Assembly: GCF_022965805.1 (NCBI RefSeq)
Contig: NW_027331376.1
Location: 1-64,000 of the forward strand
Length of the DNA stretch: 64,000 nucleotides
Direction of reading: 5' to 3'
DNA from: Primulina eburnea
Taxonomy: Eukaryota > Streptophyta > Magnoliopsida > Lamiales > Gesneriaceae
Position 1 is the first letter of the stretch, and every line of letters begins with the position of its first letter. The position numbers and the translations under genes are program-made. This document shows, one piece after another, positions 25,577-39,500 of the stretch. The notes beneath the pieces were generated by a model. That model did not search any database, was not told where the DNA came from, and was given only the letters and a program-made list of their open reading frames with translations.

Positions 25577-28500
25577 ATGGACAAACTGAAGTTGTCAATA
25601 GAACTTTGGGTACACTTTTGCGTGCTATTCTTAAAAAGAACTTGGATTGACATTTCTATGGACTTTATTTTACTTTGGGAACACTTTTGCGTGCTATTCT
25701 TAAAAGAACTTAGATTGACATTTCTATGGACTTTATTTTGGGGTTGCCTAGTACTAAGAAGGGGAGGGATTCTATTTATGGATTACTTTATGGGCTAAAC
25801 TTTGCACAATAAAGTTGTAATCTACTACTTGTCATCCTCAAACGGATGGACAAACTGAAGTTGTAAATAGAACTTATGGAACACTTTTGCGTGCTATTCT
25901 TAAAAAGAACTTGGATTGACATTTCTATGGACTTTATTTTGGGGCTGCCTAGGACTAAGAAGGGAAGGGATTCTATTTTTGGATTACTTTATGGGCTAAA
26001 CTTTGCTCAATATTGTTGTAATCTACTACTTGTCATCCTCAAACGGATGGACAAACTGAAGTTGTCAATAGAACTTTGGGTACACTTTGGCGTGCTATTC
26101 TTAAAAAGAACATGGATTGACATTTCTATGGACTTTATTTTGGGGTTGCCTAGGACTAAGAAGGGGAGGGATTCTATTTTTGGATTACTTTATGGGCTAA
26201 ACTTTGCACAATAAAGTTGTAATCTACTACTTGTCATCCTCAAACGGATGGACAAACTGAAGTTGTAAATAGAACTTTGGGAACACTTTTGCGTGCTATT
26301 CTTAAAAAGAACTTGGATTGACATTTCTATGGACTTTATTTTGGGGTTGCCTAGGACTAAGAAGGGGAGGGATTCTTAAAAGAACTTGGATTGACATTTC
26401 TATGGACTTTATTTTGGGGTTGCCTAGGACTAAGAAGGGGAGGGATTCTATTTTTGGATTATTTTATGGGCTAAAATTTGCTCAATATTGTTGTAATCTA
26501 CTACTTGTCATCCTCAAACGGATGGACAAACTGAAGTTGTAAATAGAACTTTGGGTACACTTTTGCGTGCTATTCTTTAAAAGAACTTGGATTGACATTT
26601 CTATGGACTTTATTTTGGGGTTGTCTAGGACTAAGAAGGGGAGGGATTCTATTTTTGGATTACTTTATGGGCTAAACTTTGCTAACTGAAGTTGTAAACA
26701 GAACTTTGGGCTAAAATTTGCACAATATTGTTGTAATCTACTACTTGTCATTCTCAAACGGATGGACAAACTGAAGTTGTCAATAGAACTTTGGGTACAC
26801 TTTTGCGTGCTATTCTTAAAAAGAACTTGGATTGACATTTCTATGGACTTTATTTTGGGGTTGCCTAGGACTAAGAAGGGGAGGGATTCTATTTTTGGAT
26901 TACTTTACGGGCTAAACTTTGCTCAATATTGTTGTAATCTACTACTTGTCATCCTCAAACGGATGGACAAACTGAAGTTGTAAATAGAACTTTGGGTACA
27001 CTTTTGCGTGCTATTCTTAAAAGAACATGGAATGACATTTCTATGGACTTTATTTTGGGGTTGCCTAGGACTAAGAAGGGGAGGGATTATATTTTTGGAT
27101 TACTTTATGGGCTAAACTTTGCTCAATATTGTTGAAATCTACTACTTGTCATCCTCAAACGGATGGACAAACTGAAGTTGTAAATAGAACTTTGGGAACA
27201 CTTTTGCATGCTATTCTTAAAAATAACTTGGATTGACATTTCTATGGACTTTATTTTGGGGTTGCCTAGGACTAAGAAGAGAAGGAATTCTATTTTTGGA
27301 TTACTTTATGGGCTAAACTTTGCTCAATATTGTTGTAATCTACTACTTGTCATCCTCAAACGGATGGACAAACTGAAGTTGTCAATAGAACTTTGGGTAC
27401 ACTTTTGCGTGCTATTCTTAAAAAGAACATGGATTGACATTTCTATAGACTTTATTTTGGGGTTGCATAGGACTAAGAAGGGGAGGGATTCTATTTTTGG
27501 ATAACTTTATGGGCTAAACTTTGCACAATAAAGTTGTAATCTACTACTTGTCATCCTCAAACGGATGGACAAACTGAAGTTGTCAATAGAACTTTTGGGT
27601 ACACTTTTGCGTGCTATTCTTAAAAAGATCTTGGATTGACATTTCTATGGACTTTATTTTTGGGTTGCCTAGGACTAAGAAGGGGAGGGATTCTTAAAAG
27701 AACTTGGATTGACATTTCTATGGACTTTATTTTGGGGTTGCCTAGGACTAAGAAGGGGAGGGATTATATTTTTGGATTACTTTATGGGCTAAACTTTGCA
27801 CAATAAAGTTATAATCTACTACTTGTCATCCTCAAACGGATGGACAAAATGAAGTTGTCAATAGAACTTTTGGGTACACTTTTGCGTGCTATTCTTAAAA
27901 GAACTTGGAATGACATTTCTATGTACTTTATTTTGGGGTTGCCTAGGACTAAGAAGGGGAGGGATTCTATTTTTGGATTACTTTATGGGCTAAACTTTGC
28001 ACAATAAACTTTGGGTACACTTTCGCGTGCTATTCTTAAAAGAACTTGGATTGACATTTCTATGGACTTTATTTTGGGGTTGCCTAGGGCTAAGAAGGGG
28101 AGGGATTCTATTTATGGATTACTTTATGGGCTAAACTTTGCACAATAAAGTTGTAATCTACTACTTGTCATCCTCAAACGGATGGACAAACTGAAGTTGT
28201 AAATAGAACTTTGGGAACACTTTTGCGTGCTATTCTTAAAAGAACTTGGATTGACATTTCTATAAACTTTATTTTGGGGTTGCCTAGGACTAAGAAGGGG
28301 AGGGATTCTATTTATGGATTACTTTATGGGCTAAACTTTGCACAATAAAGTTGTAATCTACTACTTGTCATCCTCAAACGGATGGACAAACAGAAGTTGT
28401 AAATAGAACTTTGGGAACACTTTTGCGTGCTATTCTTAAAAAGAACTTGGATTGACATTTCTATGGACTTTATTTTGGGGTTGCCTTGGACTAAGAAGGG

Positions 28501-28581
28501 GAGGGATTATATTTATGGATTACTTTATGGGCTAAACTTTGCACATAAAGTTGTAATCTACAACTTGTCATCCTCTAACGG
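25577..28581 (+). repeat. Higher-order repeat copy 3 (3005 bp)
   Basis: This is a full-length copy with the same ordered landmarks at 25577, 25876, 26318, 26762 and 27208. It is nearly identical to copy 1. It has private changes such as TCTATAGAC and GTTGCATAGG near 27440-27475. Confidence 0.83.
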
Positions 28582-31500
28582 ATGGACAAACTGAAGTTGT
28601 CAATAGAACTTTGGGTACACTTTTGCGTGCTATTCTTAAAAAGAACTTGGATTGACATTTCTATGGACTTTATTTTACTTTGGGAACACTTTTGCGTGCT
28701 ATTCTTAAAAGAACTTAGATTGACATTTCTATGGACTTTATTTTGGGGTTGCCTAGTACTAAGAAGGGGAGGGATTCTATTTATGGATTACTTTATGGGC
28801 TAAACTTTGCACAATAAAGTTGTAATCTACTACTTGTCATCCTCAAACGGATGGACAAACTGAAGTTGTAAATAGAACTTATGGAACACTTTTGCGTGCT
28901 ATTCTTAAAAAGAACTTGGATTGACATTTCTATGGACTTTATTTTGGGGCTGCCTAGGACTAAGAAGGGAAGGGATTCTATTTTTGGATTACTTTATGGG
29001 CTAAACTTTGCTCAATATTGTTGTAATCTACTACTTGTCATCCTCAAACGGATGGACAAACTGAAGTTGTCAATAGAACTTTGGGTACACTTTTGCGTGC
29101 TATTCTTAAAAAGAACATGGATTGACATTTCTATGGACTTTATTTTGGGGTTGCCTAGGACTAAGAAGGGGAGGGATTCTATTTTTGGATTACTTTATGG
29201 GCTAAACTTTGCACAATAAAGTTGTAATCTACTACTTGTCATCCTCAAACGGATGGACAAACTGAAGTTGTAAATAGAACTTTGGGAACACTTTTGCGTG
29301 CTATTCTTAAAAAGAACTTGGATTGACATTTCTATGGACTTTATTTTGGGGTTGCCTAGGACTAAGAAGGGGAGGGATTCTTAAAAGAACTTGGATTGAC
29401 ATTTCTATGGACTTTATTTTGGGGTTGCCTAGGACTAAGAAGGGGAGGGATTCTATTTTTGGATTATTTTATGGGCTAAACTTTGCTCAATATTGTTGTA
29501 ATCTACTACTTGTCATCCTCAAACGGATGGACAAACTGAAGTTGTAAATAGAACTTTGGGTACACTTTTGCGTGCTATTCTTTAAAAGAACTTGGATTGA
29601 CATTTCTATGGACTTTATTTTGGGGTTGTCTAGGACTAAGAAGGGGAGGGATTCTATTTTTGGATTACTTTATGGGCTAAACTTTGCTAACTGAAGTTGT
29701 AAACAGAACTTTGGGCTAAAATTTGCACAATATTGTTGTAATCTACTACTTGTCATTCTCAAACGGATGGACAAACTGAAGTTGTCAATAGAACTTTGGG
29801 TACACTTTTGCGTGCTATTCTTAAAAAGAACTTGGATTGACATTTCTATGGACTTTATTTTGGGGTTGCCTAGGACTAAGAAGGGGAGGGATTCTATTTT
29901 TGGATTACTTTACGGGCTAAACTTTGCTCAATATTGTTGTAATCTACTACTTGTCATCCTCAAACGGATGGACAAACTGAAGTTGTAAATAGAACTTTGG
30001 GTACACTTTTGCGTGCTATTCTTAAAAGAACATGGAATGACATTTCTATGGACTTTATTTTGGGGTTGCCTAGGACTAAGAAGGGGAGGGATTATATTTT
30101 TGGATTACTTTATGGGCTAAACTTTGCTCAATATTGTTGAAATCTACTACTTGTCATCCTCAAACGGATGGACAAACTGAAGTTGTAAATAGAACTTTGG
30201 GAACACTTTTGCATGCTATTCTTAAAAATAACTTGGATTGACATTTCTATGGACTTTATTTTGGGGTTGCCTAGGACTAAGAAGAGAAGGAATTCTATTT
30301 TTGGATTACTTTATGGGCTAAACTTTGCTCAATATTGTTGTAATCTACTACTTGTCATCCTCAAACGGATGGACAAACTGAAGTTGTCAATAGAACTTTG
30401 GGTACACTTTTGCGTGCTATTCTTAAAAAGAACATGGATTGACATTTCTATGGACTTTATTTTGGGGTTGCCTAGGACTAAGAAGGGGAGGGATTCTATT
30501 TTTGGATAACTTTATGGGCTAAACTTTGCACAATAAAGTTGTAATCTACTACTTGTCATCCTCAAACGGATGGACAAACTGAAGTTGTCAATAGAACTTT
30601 TGGGTACACTTTTGCGTGCTATTCTTAAAAAGATCTTGGATTGACATTTCTATGGACTTTATTTTTGGGTTGCCTAGGACTAAGAAGGGGAGGGATTCTT
30701 AAAAGAACTTGGATTGACATTTCTATGGACTTTATTTTGGGGTTGCCTAGGACTAAGAAGGGGAGGGATTATATTTTTGGATTACTTTATGGGCTAAACT
30801 TTGCACAATAAAGTTATAATCTACTACTTGTCATCCTCAAACGGATGGACAAACTGAAGTTGTCAATAGAACTTTTGGGTACACTTTTGCGTGCTATTCT
30901 TAAAAAGAACTTGGAATGACATTTCTATGTACTTTATTTTGGGGTTGCCTAGGACTAAGAAGGGGAGGGATTCTATTTTTGGATTACTTTATGGGCTAAA
31001 CTTTGCACAATAAACTTTGGGTACACTTTCGCGTGCTATTCTTAAAAGAACTTGGATTGACATTTCTATGGACTTTATTTTGGGGTTGCCTAGGACTAAG
31101 AAGGGGAGGGATTCTATTTATGGATTACTTTATGGGCTAAACTTTGCACAATAAAGTTGTAATCTACTACTTTTCATCCTCCAACGGATGGACAAACTGA
31201 AGTTGTAAATAGAACTTTGGGAACACTTTTGCGTGCTATTCTTAAAAGAACTTGGATTGACATTTCTATGGACTTTATTTTGGGGTTGCCTAGGACTAAG
31301 AAGGGGAGGGATTCTATTTATGGATTACTTTATGGGCTAAACTTTGCACAATAAAGTTGTAATCTACTACTTGTCATCCTCAAACGGATGGACAAACAGA
31401 ACTTGTAAATAGAACTTTGGAACACTTTTGCGTGCTATTCTTAAAAAGAACTTGGATTGACATTTCTATGGACTTTATTTTGGGGTTGCCTTGGACTAAG

Positions 31501-31590
31501 AAGGGGAGGAATTATATTTATGGATTACTTTATGGGCTAAACTTTGCACATAAAGTTCTAATCTATAACTTGTCATCCTCAAACGGATGG
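28582..31590 (+). repeat. Higher-order repeat copy 4 (~3.0 kb, divergent end)
   Basis: Landmarks recur at 28582, 28881, 29323, 29767 and 30213. Similarity to copy 3 continues to about 31590. After about 31160 it shows more differences, such as ACAGAACTTG and CTATAACTTG. It then passes into the 1.49-kb duplicated domain. Confidence 0.75.
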
Positions 31591-34390
31591 ACAAACTGAA
31601 GTTGTCAATAGAACTTTTGGGTACACTTTTGCGAGCTATTCTTAAAAAGAACTTGGAATGACATTTCTATGTACTTTATTTTGGGGTTGCCTAGGACTAA
31701 GAAGGGGAGGGATTCTATTTTTGGATTACTTTATGGGCTAAACTTTGCACAATAAACTTTGGGTACACTTTCGCGTGCTATTCTTAAAAGAACTTGGATT
31801 AACATTTCTATGGACTTTATTTTGGGGTTGCCTAGGACTAAGAAGGGGAGGGATTCTATTTATGGATTACTTTATGGGCTAAACTTTGCACAATAAAGTT
31901 GTAATCTACTACTTGTCATCCTCAAACGGATGGACAAACTGAAGTTGTAAATAGAACTTTGGGAACACTTTTGCGTGCTATTCTTAAAAGAACTTGGATT
32001 GACATTTCTATGGACTTTATTTTGGGGTTGCCTAGGACTAAGAAGGGGAGGGATTCTATTTATGGATTACTTTATGGGCTAAACTTTGCACAATAAAGTT
32101 GTAATCTACTACTTGTCATCCTTAAACGGATGGACAAACAGAAGTTGTAAATAGAACTTTGGGAATACTTTTGCGTGCTATTCTTAAAAAGAACTTGGAT
32201 TGACATTTCTATGGACTTTATTTTGGGGTTGCCTTGGACTAAGAAGGGGAGGGATTATATTTATGGATTACTTTATGGGCTAAACTTTGCACAATAAAGT
32301 TGTAATCTACTACTTGTTATCCTCAAACGGATGGACAAACCGAAGTTGTCAATAGAACTTTGGGGTACACTTTTGCGTGCTATTCTTAAAAAGAACTTGG
32401 ATTGACATTTCTATGGACTTTATTTTGGGGTTGCCTAGGACTAAGAAGGGGAGGGATTCTATTTTTGGATTACTTTATGGGCTAAACTTTGCACAATAAA
32501 CTTTGGGTACACTTTCGCGTGCTATTCTTAAAAGAACTTGGATTGACATTTCTATGGAATTTATTTTGGGGTTGCCTAGGACTAAGAAGGGGAGGGATTC
32601 AATTTATGGATTACTTTATGGGCTAAACTTTGCACAATAAAGTTGTAATCTACTACTTGTCATCCTCAAACGGATGGACAAACTGAAGTTGTAAATAGAA
32701 CTTTGGGAACACTTTTGCGTGCTATTCTTAAAAGAACTTGGATTGACATTTCTATGGACTTTATTTTGGGGTTGCCTAGGACTAAGAAGGGGAGGGATTC
32801 TATTTATGGATTACTTTATGGGCTAAACTTTGCACAATAAAGTTGTAATCTACTACTTGTCATCCTCAAACGGATGGACAAACAGAACTTGTAAATAGAA
32901 CTTTTGGAACACTTTTGCGTGCTATTCTTAAAAAGAACTTGGATTGACATTTCTATGGACTTTATTTTGGGGTTGCCTTGGACTAAGAAGGGGAGGAATT
33001 ATATTTATGGATTACTTTATGGGCTAAACTTTGCACATAAAGTTGTAATCTACAACTTGTCATCCTCAAACGGAAGGACAAACTGAAGTTGTCAATAGAA
33101 CTTTTGGGTACACTTTTGCGAGCTATTCTTAAAAAGAACTTGGAATGACATTTCTATGTACTTTATTTTGGGGTTGCCTAGGACTAAGAAGGGGAGGGAT
33201 TCTATTTTTGGATTACTTTATGGGCTAAACTTTGCACAATAAACTTTGGGTACACTTTCGCGTGCTATTCTTAAAAGAACTTGGATTAACATTTCTATGG
33301 ACTTTATTTTGGGGTTGCCTAGGACTAAGAAGGGGAGGGATTCTATTTATGGATTACTTTATTGGCTAAACTTTGCACAATAAAGTTGTAATCTACTACT
33401 TGTCATCCTCAAACGGATGGACAAACTGAAGTTGTAAATAGAGCTTTGGGAACACTTTTGCGTGCTATTCTTAAAAGAACTTGGATTGACATTTCTATGG
33501 ACTTTATTTTGGGGTTGCCTAGGACTAAGAAGGGGAGGGATTCTATTTATGGATTACTTTATGGGCTAAACTTTGCACAATAAAGTTGTAATCTACTACT
33601 TGTCATCCTCAAACAGATGGACAAACAGAAGTTGTAAATAGAACTTTGGGAACACTTTTGCGTGCTATTCTTAAAAAGAACTTGGATTGACATTTCTATG
33701 GAATTTATTTTGGGGTTGCCTTGGACTAATAAGGGGAGGGATTATATTTATGGATTACTTTATGGGCTAAACTTTGCACATAAAGTTGTAATCTACAACT
33801 TGTCATCCTCAAACGGATGGACAAACTGAAGTTATCAATAGAACTTTGGGTACAATTTTGCGTGCTATTCTTAAAAAGAACTTGGATTGACATTTCTATG
33901 GACTTTATTTTGGGGTTGCCTAGGACTTAGAAGGGGAGGGATTCTTAAAAGAACTTGGATTGACATTTCTATGGACTTTATTTTGGGGTTGCCTAGGACT
34001 AAGAAGGGGAGGGATTATATTTTTGGATTACTTTATGGGCTAAACTTTGCACAATAAAGTTGTAATCTACTACTTGTCATCCTCAAACGGATGGACAAAC
34101 TGAAGTTGTAAATAGAACTTTGGGAACACTTTTGCGTGCTATTCTTAAAAAGAACTTGGATTGACATTTCTATGGACTTTATTTTGGGGTTGCCTAGGAC
34201 TAAGAAGGGGAGGGATTCTATTTTTGGATTACTTTATGGGCTAAACTTTGCTCAATATTGTTGTAATCTACTACTTGTCATCCTCAAACAGATGGACAAA
34301 CTGAAGTTGTCAATAGAACTTTGGGTACACTTTTGCGTGCTATTCTTAAAAAGAACATGAATTGACATTTCTATGGACTTTATTTTGGGG
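31417..34390 (+). repeat. ~1.49-kb satellite duplication
   Basis: The distinctive monomer beginning TTGGAACAC with GGGGAGGAATTATA occurs at 31417 and again at 32904, an offset of 1487 bp. Neighbouring variants repeat in the same order, including GCGAGCTATTC, GGAATGACATTTCTATGTAC, and GGATTAACATT. The right limit is approximate. Confidence 0.7.
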
Positions 34391-35149
34391 TTGCCTAGGA
34401 CTAAGAAGGGGAGGGATTCTATTTTTGGATTACTTTATGGGATAAACTTTGCACAATAAAGTTGTAATCTACTACTTGTCATCCTCAAACGGATGGACAA
34501 ACCGAAGTTGTCAATAGAACTTTGGGGTACACTTTTGCGTGCTATTCTTAAAAAGAACTTGGAATGACATTTCTATAGACTTTATTTTGGGGTTGCCTAG
34601 GACTAAGAAGGGGAGAGATTCTATTTTGGATTACTTTATGGGCTAAACTTTGCACAATAAACTTTGGGTACACTTTCGCGTGCTATTCTTAAAAGAACTT
34701 GGATTGACATTTCTATGGACTTTATTTTGGGGTTGCCTAGGACTAAGAAGGGGAGATTATATTTATGGATTACTTTATGGGCTAAACTTTGCACAATATT
34801 GTTGTATCTACTATAAAATGGGGAGGGATTATATTTATGGATTAGTTTATGGGCTAAACTTTGCACAATAAAGTTGTAATCTACTACTTGTCATCCTCAA
34901 ACGGATGGACAAACTGAAGTTGTAAATAGAACTTTCGGAACAATTTTGCGTGCTATTCTTAAAAGAACTTAGATTGACATTTCTATGGACTTTATTTTGG
35001 GGTTGCCTAGGACTAAGAAGGGGAGGGATTCTATTTATGGATTACTTTATGGGCTAAACTTTGCACAATAAAGTTGTAATCTACTACTTGTCATCCTCAA
35101 ACGGATGGACAAACTGAAGTTGTAAATAGAACTTTGGGAACACTTTTGC

Positions 35150-36577
35150 GTGCTATTCTTAAAAGAACTTGGATTGACATTTCTATGGACTTTATTTTGG
35201 GGTTGCCTAGGACTAAGAAGGGGAGGGATTCTAATTATGGATTACTTTATGGGCTAAACTTTGCACAATAAAGTTGTAATCTACTACTTGTCATCCTCAA
35301 ACGGATGGAAAAACTGAAGTTGTAAATAGAACTTTGGGAACACTTTTGCGTGCTATTCCTAAAAAGAACTTGGATTGAAATTTCTATGGACTTTATTTTG
35401 GGGTTGCCTAGGACTAAGAAGGGGAGGGATTCTTAAAAGAACTTGGATTGACATTTCTATGGACTTTATTTTGGGGTTGTCTAGGACTAAGAAGGGGAGG
35501 GATTCTATTTTTAGATTATTTTATGGGCTAAACTTTGCTCAATATTGTTGTAATCTACTACTTGTCATCTTCAAACGGATGGACAAACTGAAGTTGTAAA
35601 TAGAACTTTGGGTACACTTTTGCGTGCTATTCTTTAAAAGAACTTGGATTGACATTTCTATGGACTTTATTTTGGGGTTGCCTAAGACTAAGAAGGGGAG
35701 GGATTCTATTTTTGGATTACTTTATGGGCTAAACTTTGCTAACTGAAGTTGTAAATAGAACTTTGGGATAAACTTTGCTCAATATTGTTGTAATCTACTA
35801 CTTGTCATCCTCAAAAAGATGGACAAACTGAAGTTGTCAATAGAACTTTGGGAACACTTTTGCGTGCTATTATTAAAAGAACTTGGATTGACATTTCTAT
35901 GGACTTTATTTTGGGGTTGCCTAGGACTAAGAAGGGGAGGGATTCTAATTATGGATTACTTTATGGGCTAAACTTTGCACAATAAAGTTGTAATCTACTA
36001 CTTGTCATCCTCAAACGGATGGAAAAACTGAAGTGGTAAATAGAACTTTGGGAACACTTTTGCGTGCTATTCCTAAAAAGAACTTGGATTGACATTTCTA
36101 TGGACTTTATTTTGGGGTTGCCTAGGACTAAGAAGGGGAGGGATTCTTAAAAGAACTTGGATTGACATTTCTATGGACTTTATTTTGGGGTTGTCTAGGA
36201 CTAAGAAGGGGAGGGATTCTATTTTTAGATTATTTTATGGGCTAAACTTTGCTCAATATTGTTGTAATCTACTACTTGTCATCTTCAAACGGATGGACAA
36301 ACTGAAGTTGTAAATAGAACTTTGGGTACACTTTTGCGTGCTATTCTTTAAAAGAACTTGGATTGACATTTCTATGGACTTTATTTTGGGGTTGCCTAAG
36401 ACTAAGAAGGGGAGGGATTCTATTTTTGGATTACTTTATGGGCTAAACTTTGCTAACTGAAGTTGTAAATAGAACTTTGGGATAAACTTTGCTCAATATT
36501 GTTGTAATCTACTACTTGTCATCCTCAAAAAGATGGACAAACTGAAGTTGTCAATAGAACTTTGGGAACACTTTTGC
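35150..36577 (+). repeat. 714-bp tandem satellite duplication
   Basis: The rare variant CTAATTATGG is at 35231 and 35945, exactly 714 bp apart. A run with CTTAAAAGAACTT, TTTTTAGATTATTTT and GTCATCTTC repeats at the same offset (for example 35375 and 36089). The two copies are nearly identical, so the duplication is recent. Confidence 0.82.
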
Positions 36578-39500
36578 ATGCTATTCTTAAAAGAACTTGG
36601 ATTGACATTTCTATGGACTTTATTTTGGGGTTGCCTAGGACTAAGAAGGGGAGGGATTTTATTTATGGATTACTTTATGGGCTAAACTTTGCTCAATATT
36701 GTTGTAATCTACTACTTGTCATCCTCAAACGGATGGACAAAATGAAGTTGTCAATAGAACTTTGGGTACACTTTTGCGTGTTATTCTTAAAAGAACTTGG
36801 ATTGACATTTCTATGGACTTTATTTTGGGGTTGCCTAGGACTAAGAAGGGGAGGGATTCTATTTTTGGATTACTTTATGGGCTAAACTTTGCTCAATATT
36901 GTTGTAATCTACTACTTGTCATCCTCAAACGTTTGGACAAACTGAAGTTGTAAATAGAACTTTGGGTACACTTTTGCGTGCTATTCTTTAAAAGAACTTG
37001 GATTGACATTTCTAAGGACTTTATTTTGGGGTTGCCTAGGACTAAGAAGGGGAGGGATTCTATTTTTGGATTACTTTATGGGCTAAACTTTGCTCAATAT
37101 TGTTGTAATCTACTACTTGTCATCCTCAAACGGATGGACAAACTGAAGTTGTAAATAGAACTTTGGGTACACTTTTGCGTGCTATTCTTAAAAGAACTTG
37201 GAATGACATTTCTATGGACTTTATTTGGGGTTGCCTAGGAATAAGAAGGGGAGGGATTATATTTTTGGATTACTTTATGGGCTAAACTTTGCTCAATATT
37301 GTTGTAATCTACTACTTGTCATCCTCAAATGGATGGACAAACTGAAGTTGTAAATAGAACTTTGGGTACACTTTTGCGTGCTATTCTTTAAAAGAACTTG
37401 GATTGACATTTCTATGGACTTTATTTTGGGGTTGCCTAGGTCTAAGAAGGGGTGGGATTCTATTTTTGGATTACTTTATGGGCTAAACTTTGCTAACAGA
37501 AGTTGTAAATAGAACTTTGGGCTAAACTTTGCACAATATTGTTGTAATCTTCTACTTGTCATCCTCAAACGGATGGACAAACTGAAGTTGTAAATAGAAC
37601 TTTGGGTACACTTTTGCGTGCTATTCTTAAAAAGAACTTGGATTGACATTTCTATGGACTTTATTTTGGGGTTGCCTTGGACTAAGAAGGGGAGGGATTC
37701 TATTTATGGATTACTTTATAGGCTAAACTTTGCACAATAAAGTTGTCATCTACTACTTGTCATCCTCAAACGGATGGACAAACTGAAGTTGTAAATAGAA
37801 CTTTGGGAACACTTTTGCGTGCTATTCTTAAAAAGAACTTGGATTGACATTTCTATGGACTTTATTTTACTTTGGGAACACTTTTGCGTGCTATTCTTAA
37901 AAGAACTTGGATTGACATTTCTATGGACTTTATTTTGGTGTTGCCTAGGACTAAGAAGGGGAGGGATTTTATTTATGGATTTCTTTATGGGCTAAACTTT
38001 GCACGATAAAGTTGTAATCTACTACTTGTCATCCTCAAACGGATGGACAAACTGAAGTTGTAAATAGAACTTTGGGAACACTTTTGCGTGCTATTCTTAA
38101 AAAGAACTTGGATTGACATTTCTATGGACTTTATTTTGGGGTTGCCTAGGACTAAGAAGAGAAGGGATTCTATTTTTGGATTACTTTATGGGCTAAACTT
38201 TGCTCAATATTGTTGTAATCTACTACTTGTCATCCTCAAACGGATGGACAAACTGAAGTTGTCAATAGAACTTTGGGTACACTTTTGCATGCTATTCTTA
38301 AAAAGAACATGGATTGACATTTCTATGGACTTTATTTTGGGGTTGCCTAGGACTAAGAAGGGGAGGGATTCTATTTTTGGACTACTTTATGGGCTAAACT
38401 CTGCACAATAAAGTTGTAATCTACTATTTTTCATCCTCAAAAGGATGGACAAACTTAAGTTGTCAATAGAACTTTGGGTACACTTTTGCGTGCTATTCTT
38501 TAAAAGAACTTGGATTGACATTTCTATGGACTTTATTTTGGGGTTGCCTAAGACTAAGAAGGGGAGGGATTCTATTTTTGGATTACTTTATGGGCTAAAC
38601 TTTGCTAACTGAAGTTGTAAATAGAACTTTGGGATAAACTTTGCTCAATATTGTTGTAATCTACTACTTGTCATCCTCAAAAAGATGGACAAACTGAAGT
38701 TGTCAATAGAACTTTGGGAACACTTTTGCATGCTATTCTTAAAAGAACTTGGATTGACATTTCTATGGACTTTATTTTGGGGTTGCCTAGGACTAAGAAG
38801 GGGAGGGATTTTATTTATGGATTACTTTATGGGCTAAACTTTGCTCAATATTGTTGTAATCTACTACTTGTCATCCTCAAACGGATGGACAAAATGAAGT
38901 TGTCAATAGAACTTTGGGTACACTTTTGCGTGTTATTCTTAAAAGAACTTGGATTGACATTTCTATGGACTTTATTTTGGGGTTGCCTAGGACTAAGAAG
39001 GGGAGGGATTCTATTTTTGGATTACTTTATGGGCTAAACTTTGCTCAATATTGTTGTAATCTACTACTTGTCATCCTCAAACGTTTGGACAAACTGAAGT
39101 TGTAAATAGAACTTTGGGTACACTTTTGCGTGCTATTCTTTAAAAGAACTTGGATTGACATTTCTAAGGACTTTATTTTGGGGTTGCCTAGGACTAAGAA
39201 GGGGAGGGATTATATTTTTGGATTACTTTATGGGCTAAACTTTGCTCAATATTGTTGTAATCTACTACTTGTCATCCTCAAACGGATGGACAAACTGAAG
39301 TTGTAAATAGAACTTTGGGTAAACTTTTGCGTGCTATTCTTAAAAGAACTTGGAATGACATTTCTATGGACTTTATTTGGGGTTGCCTAGGAATAAGAAG
39401 GGGAGGGATTATATTTTTGGATTACTTTATGGGCTAAACTTTGCTCAATATTGTTGTAATCTACTACTTGTCATCCTCAAATGGATGGACAAACTGAAGT

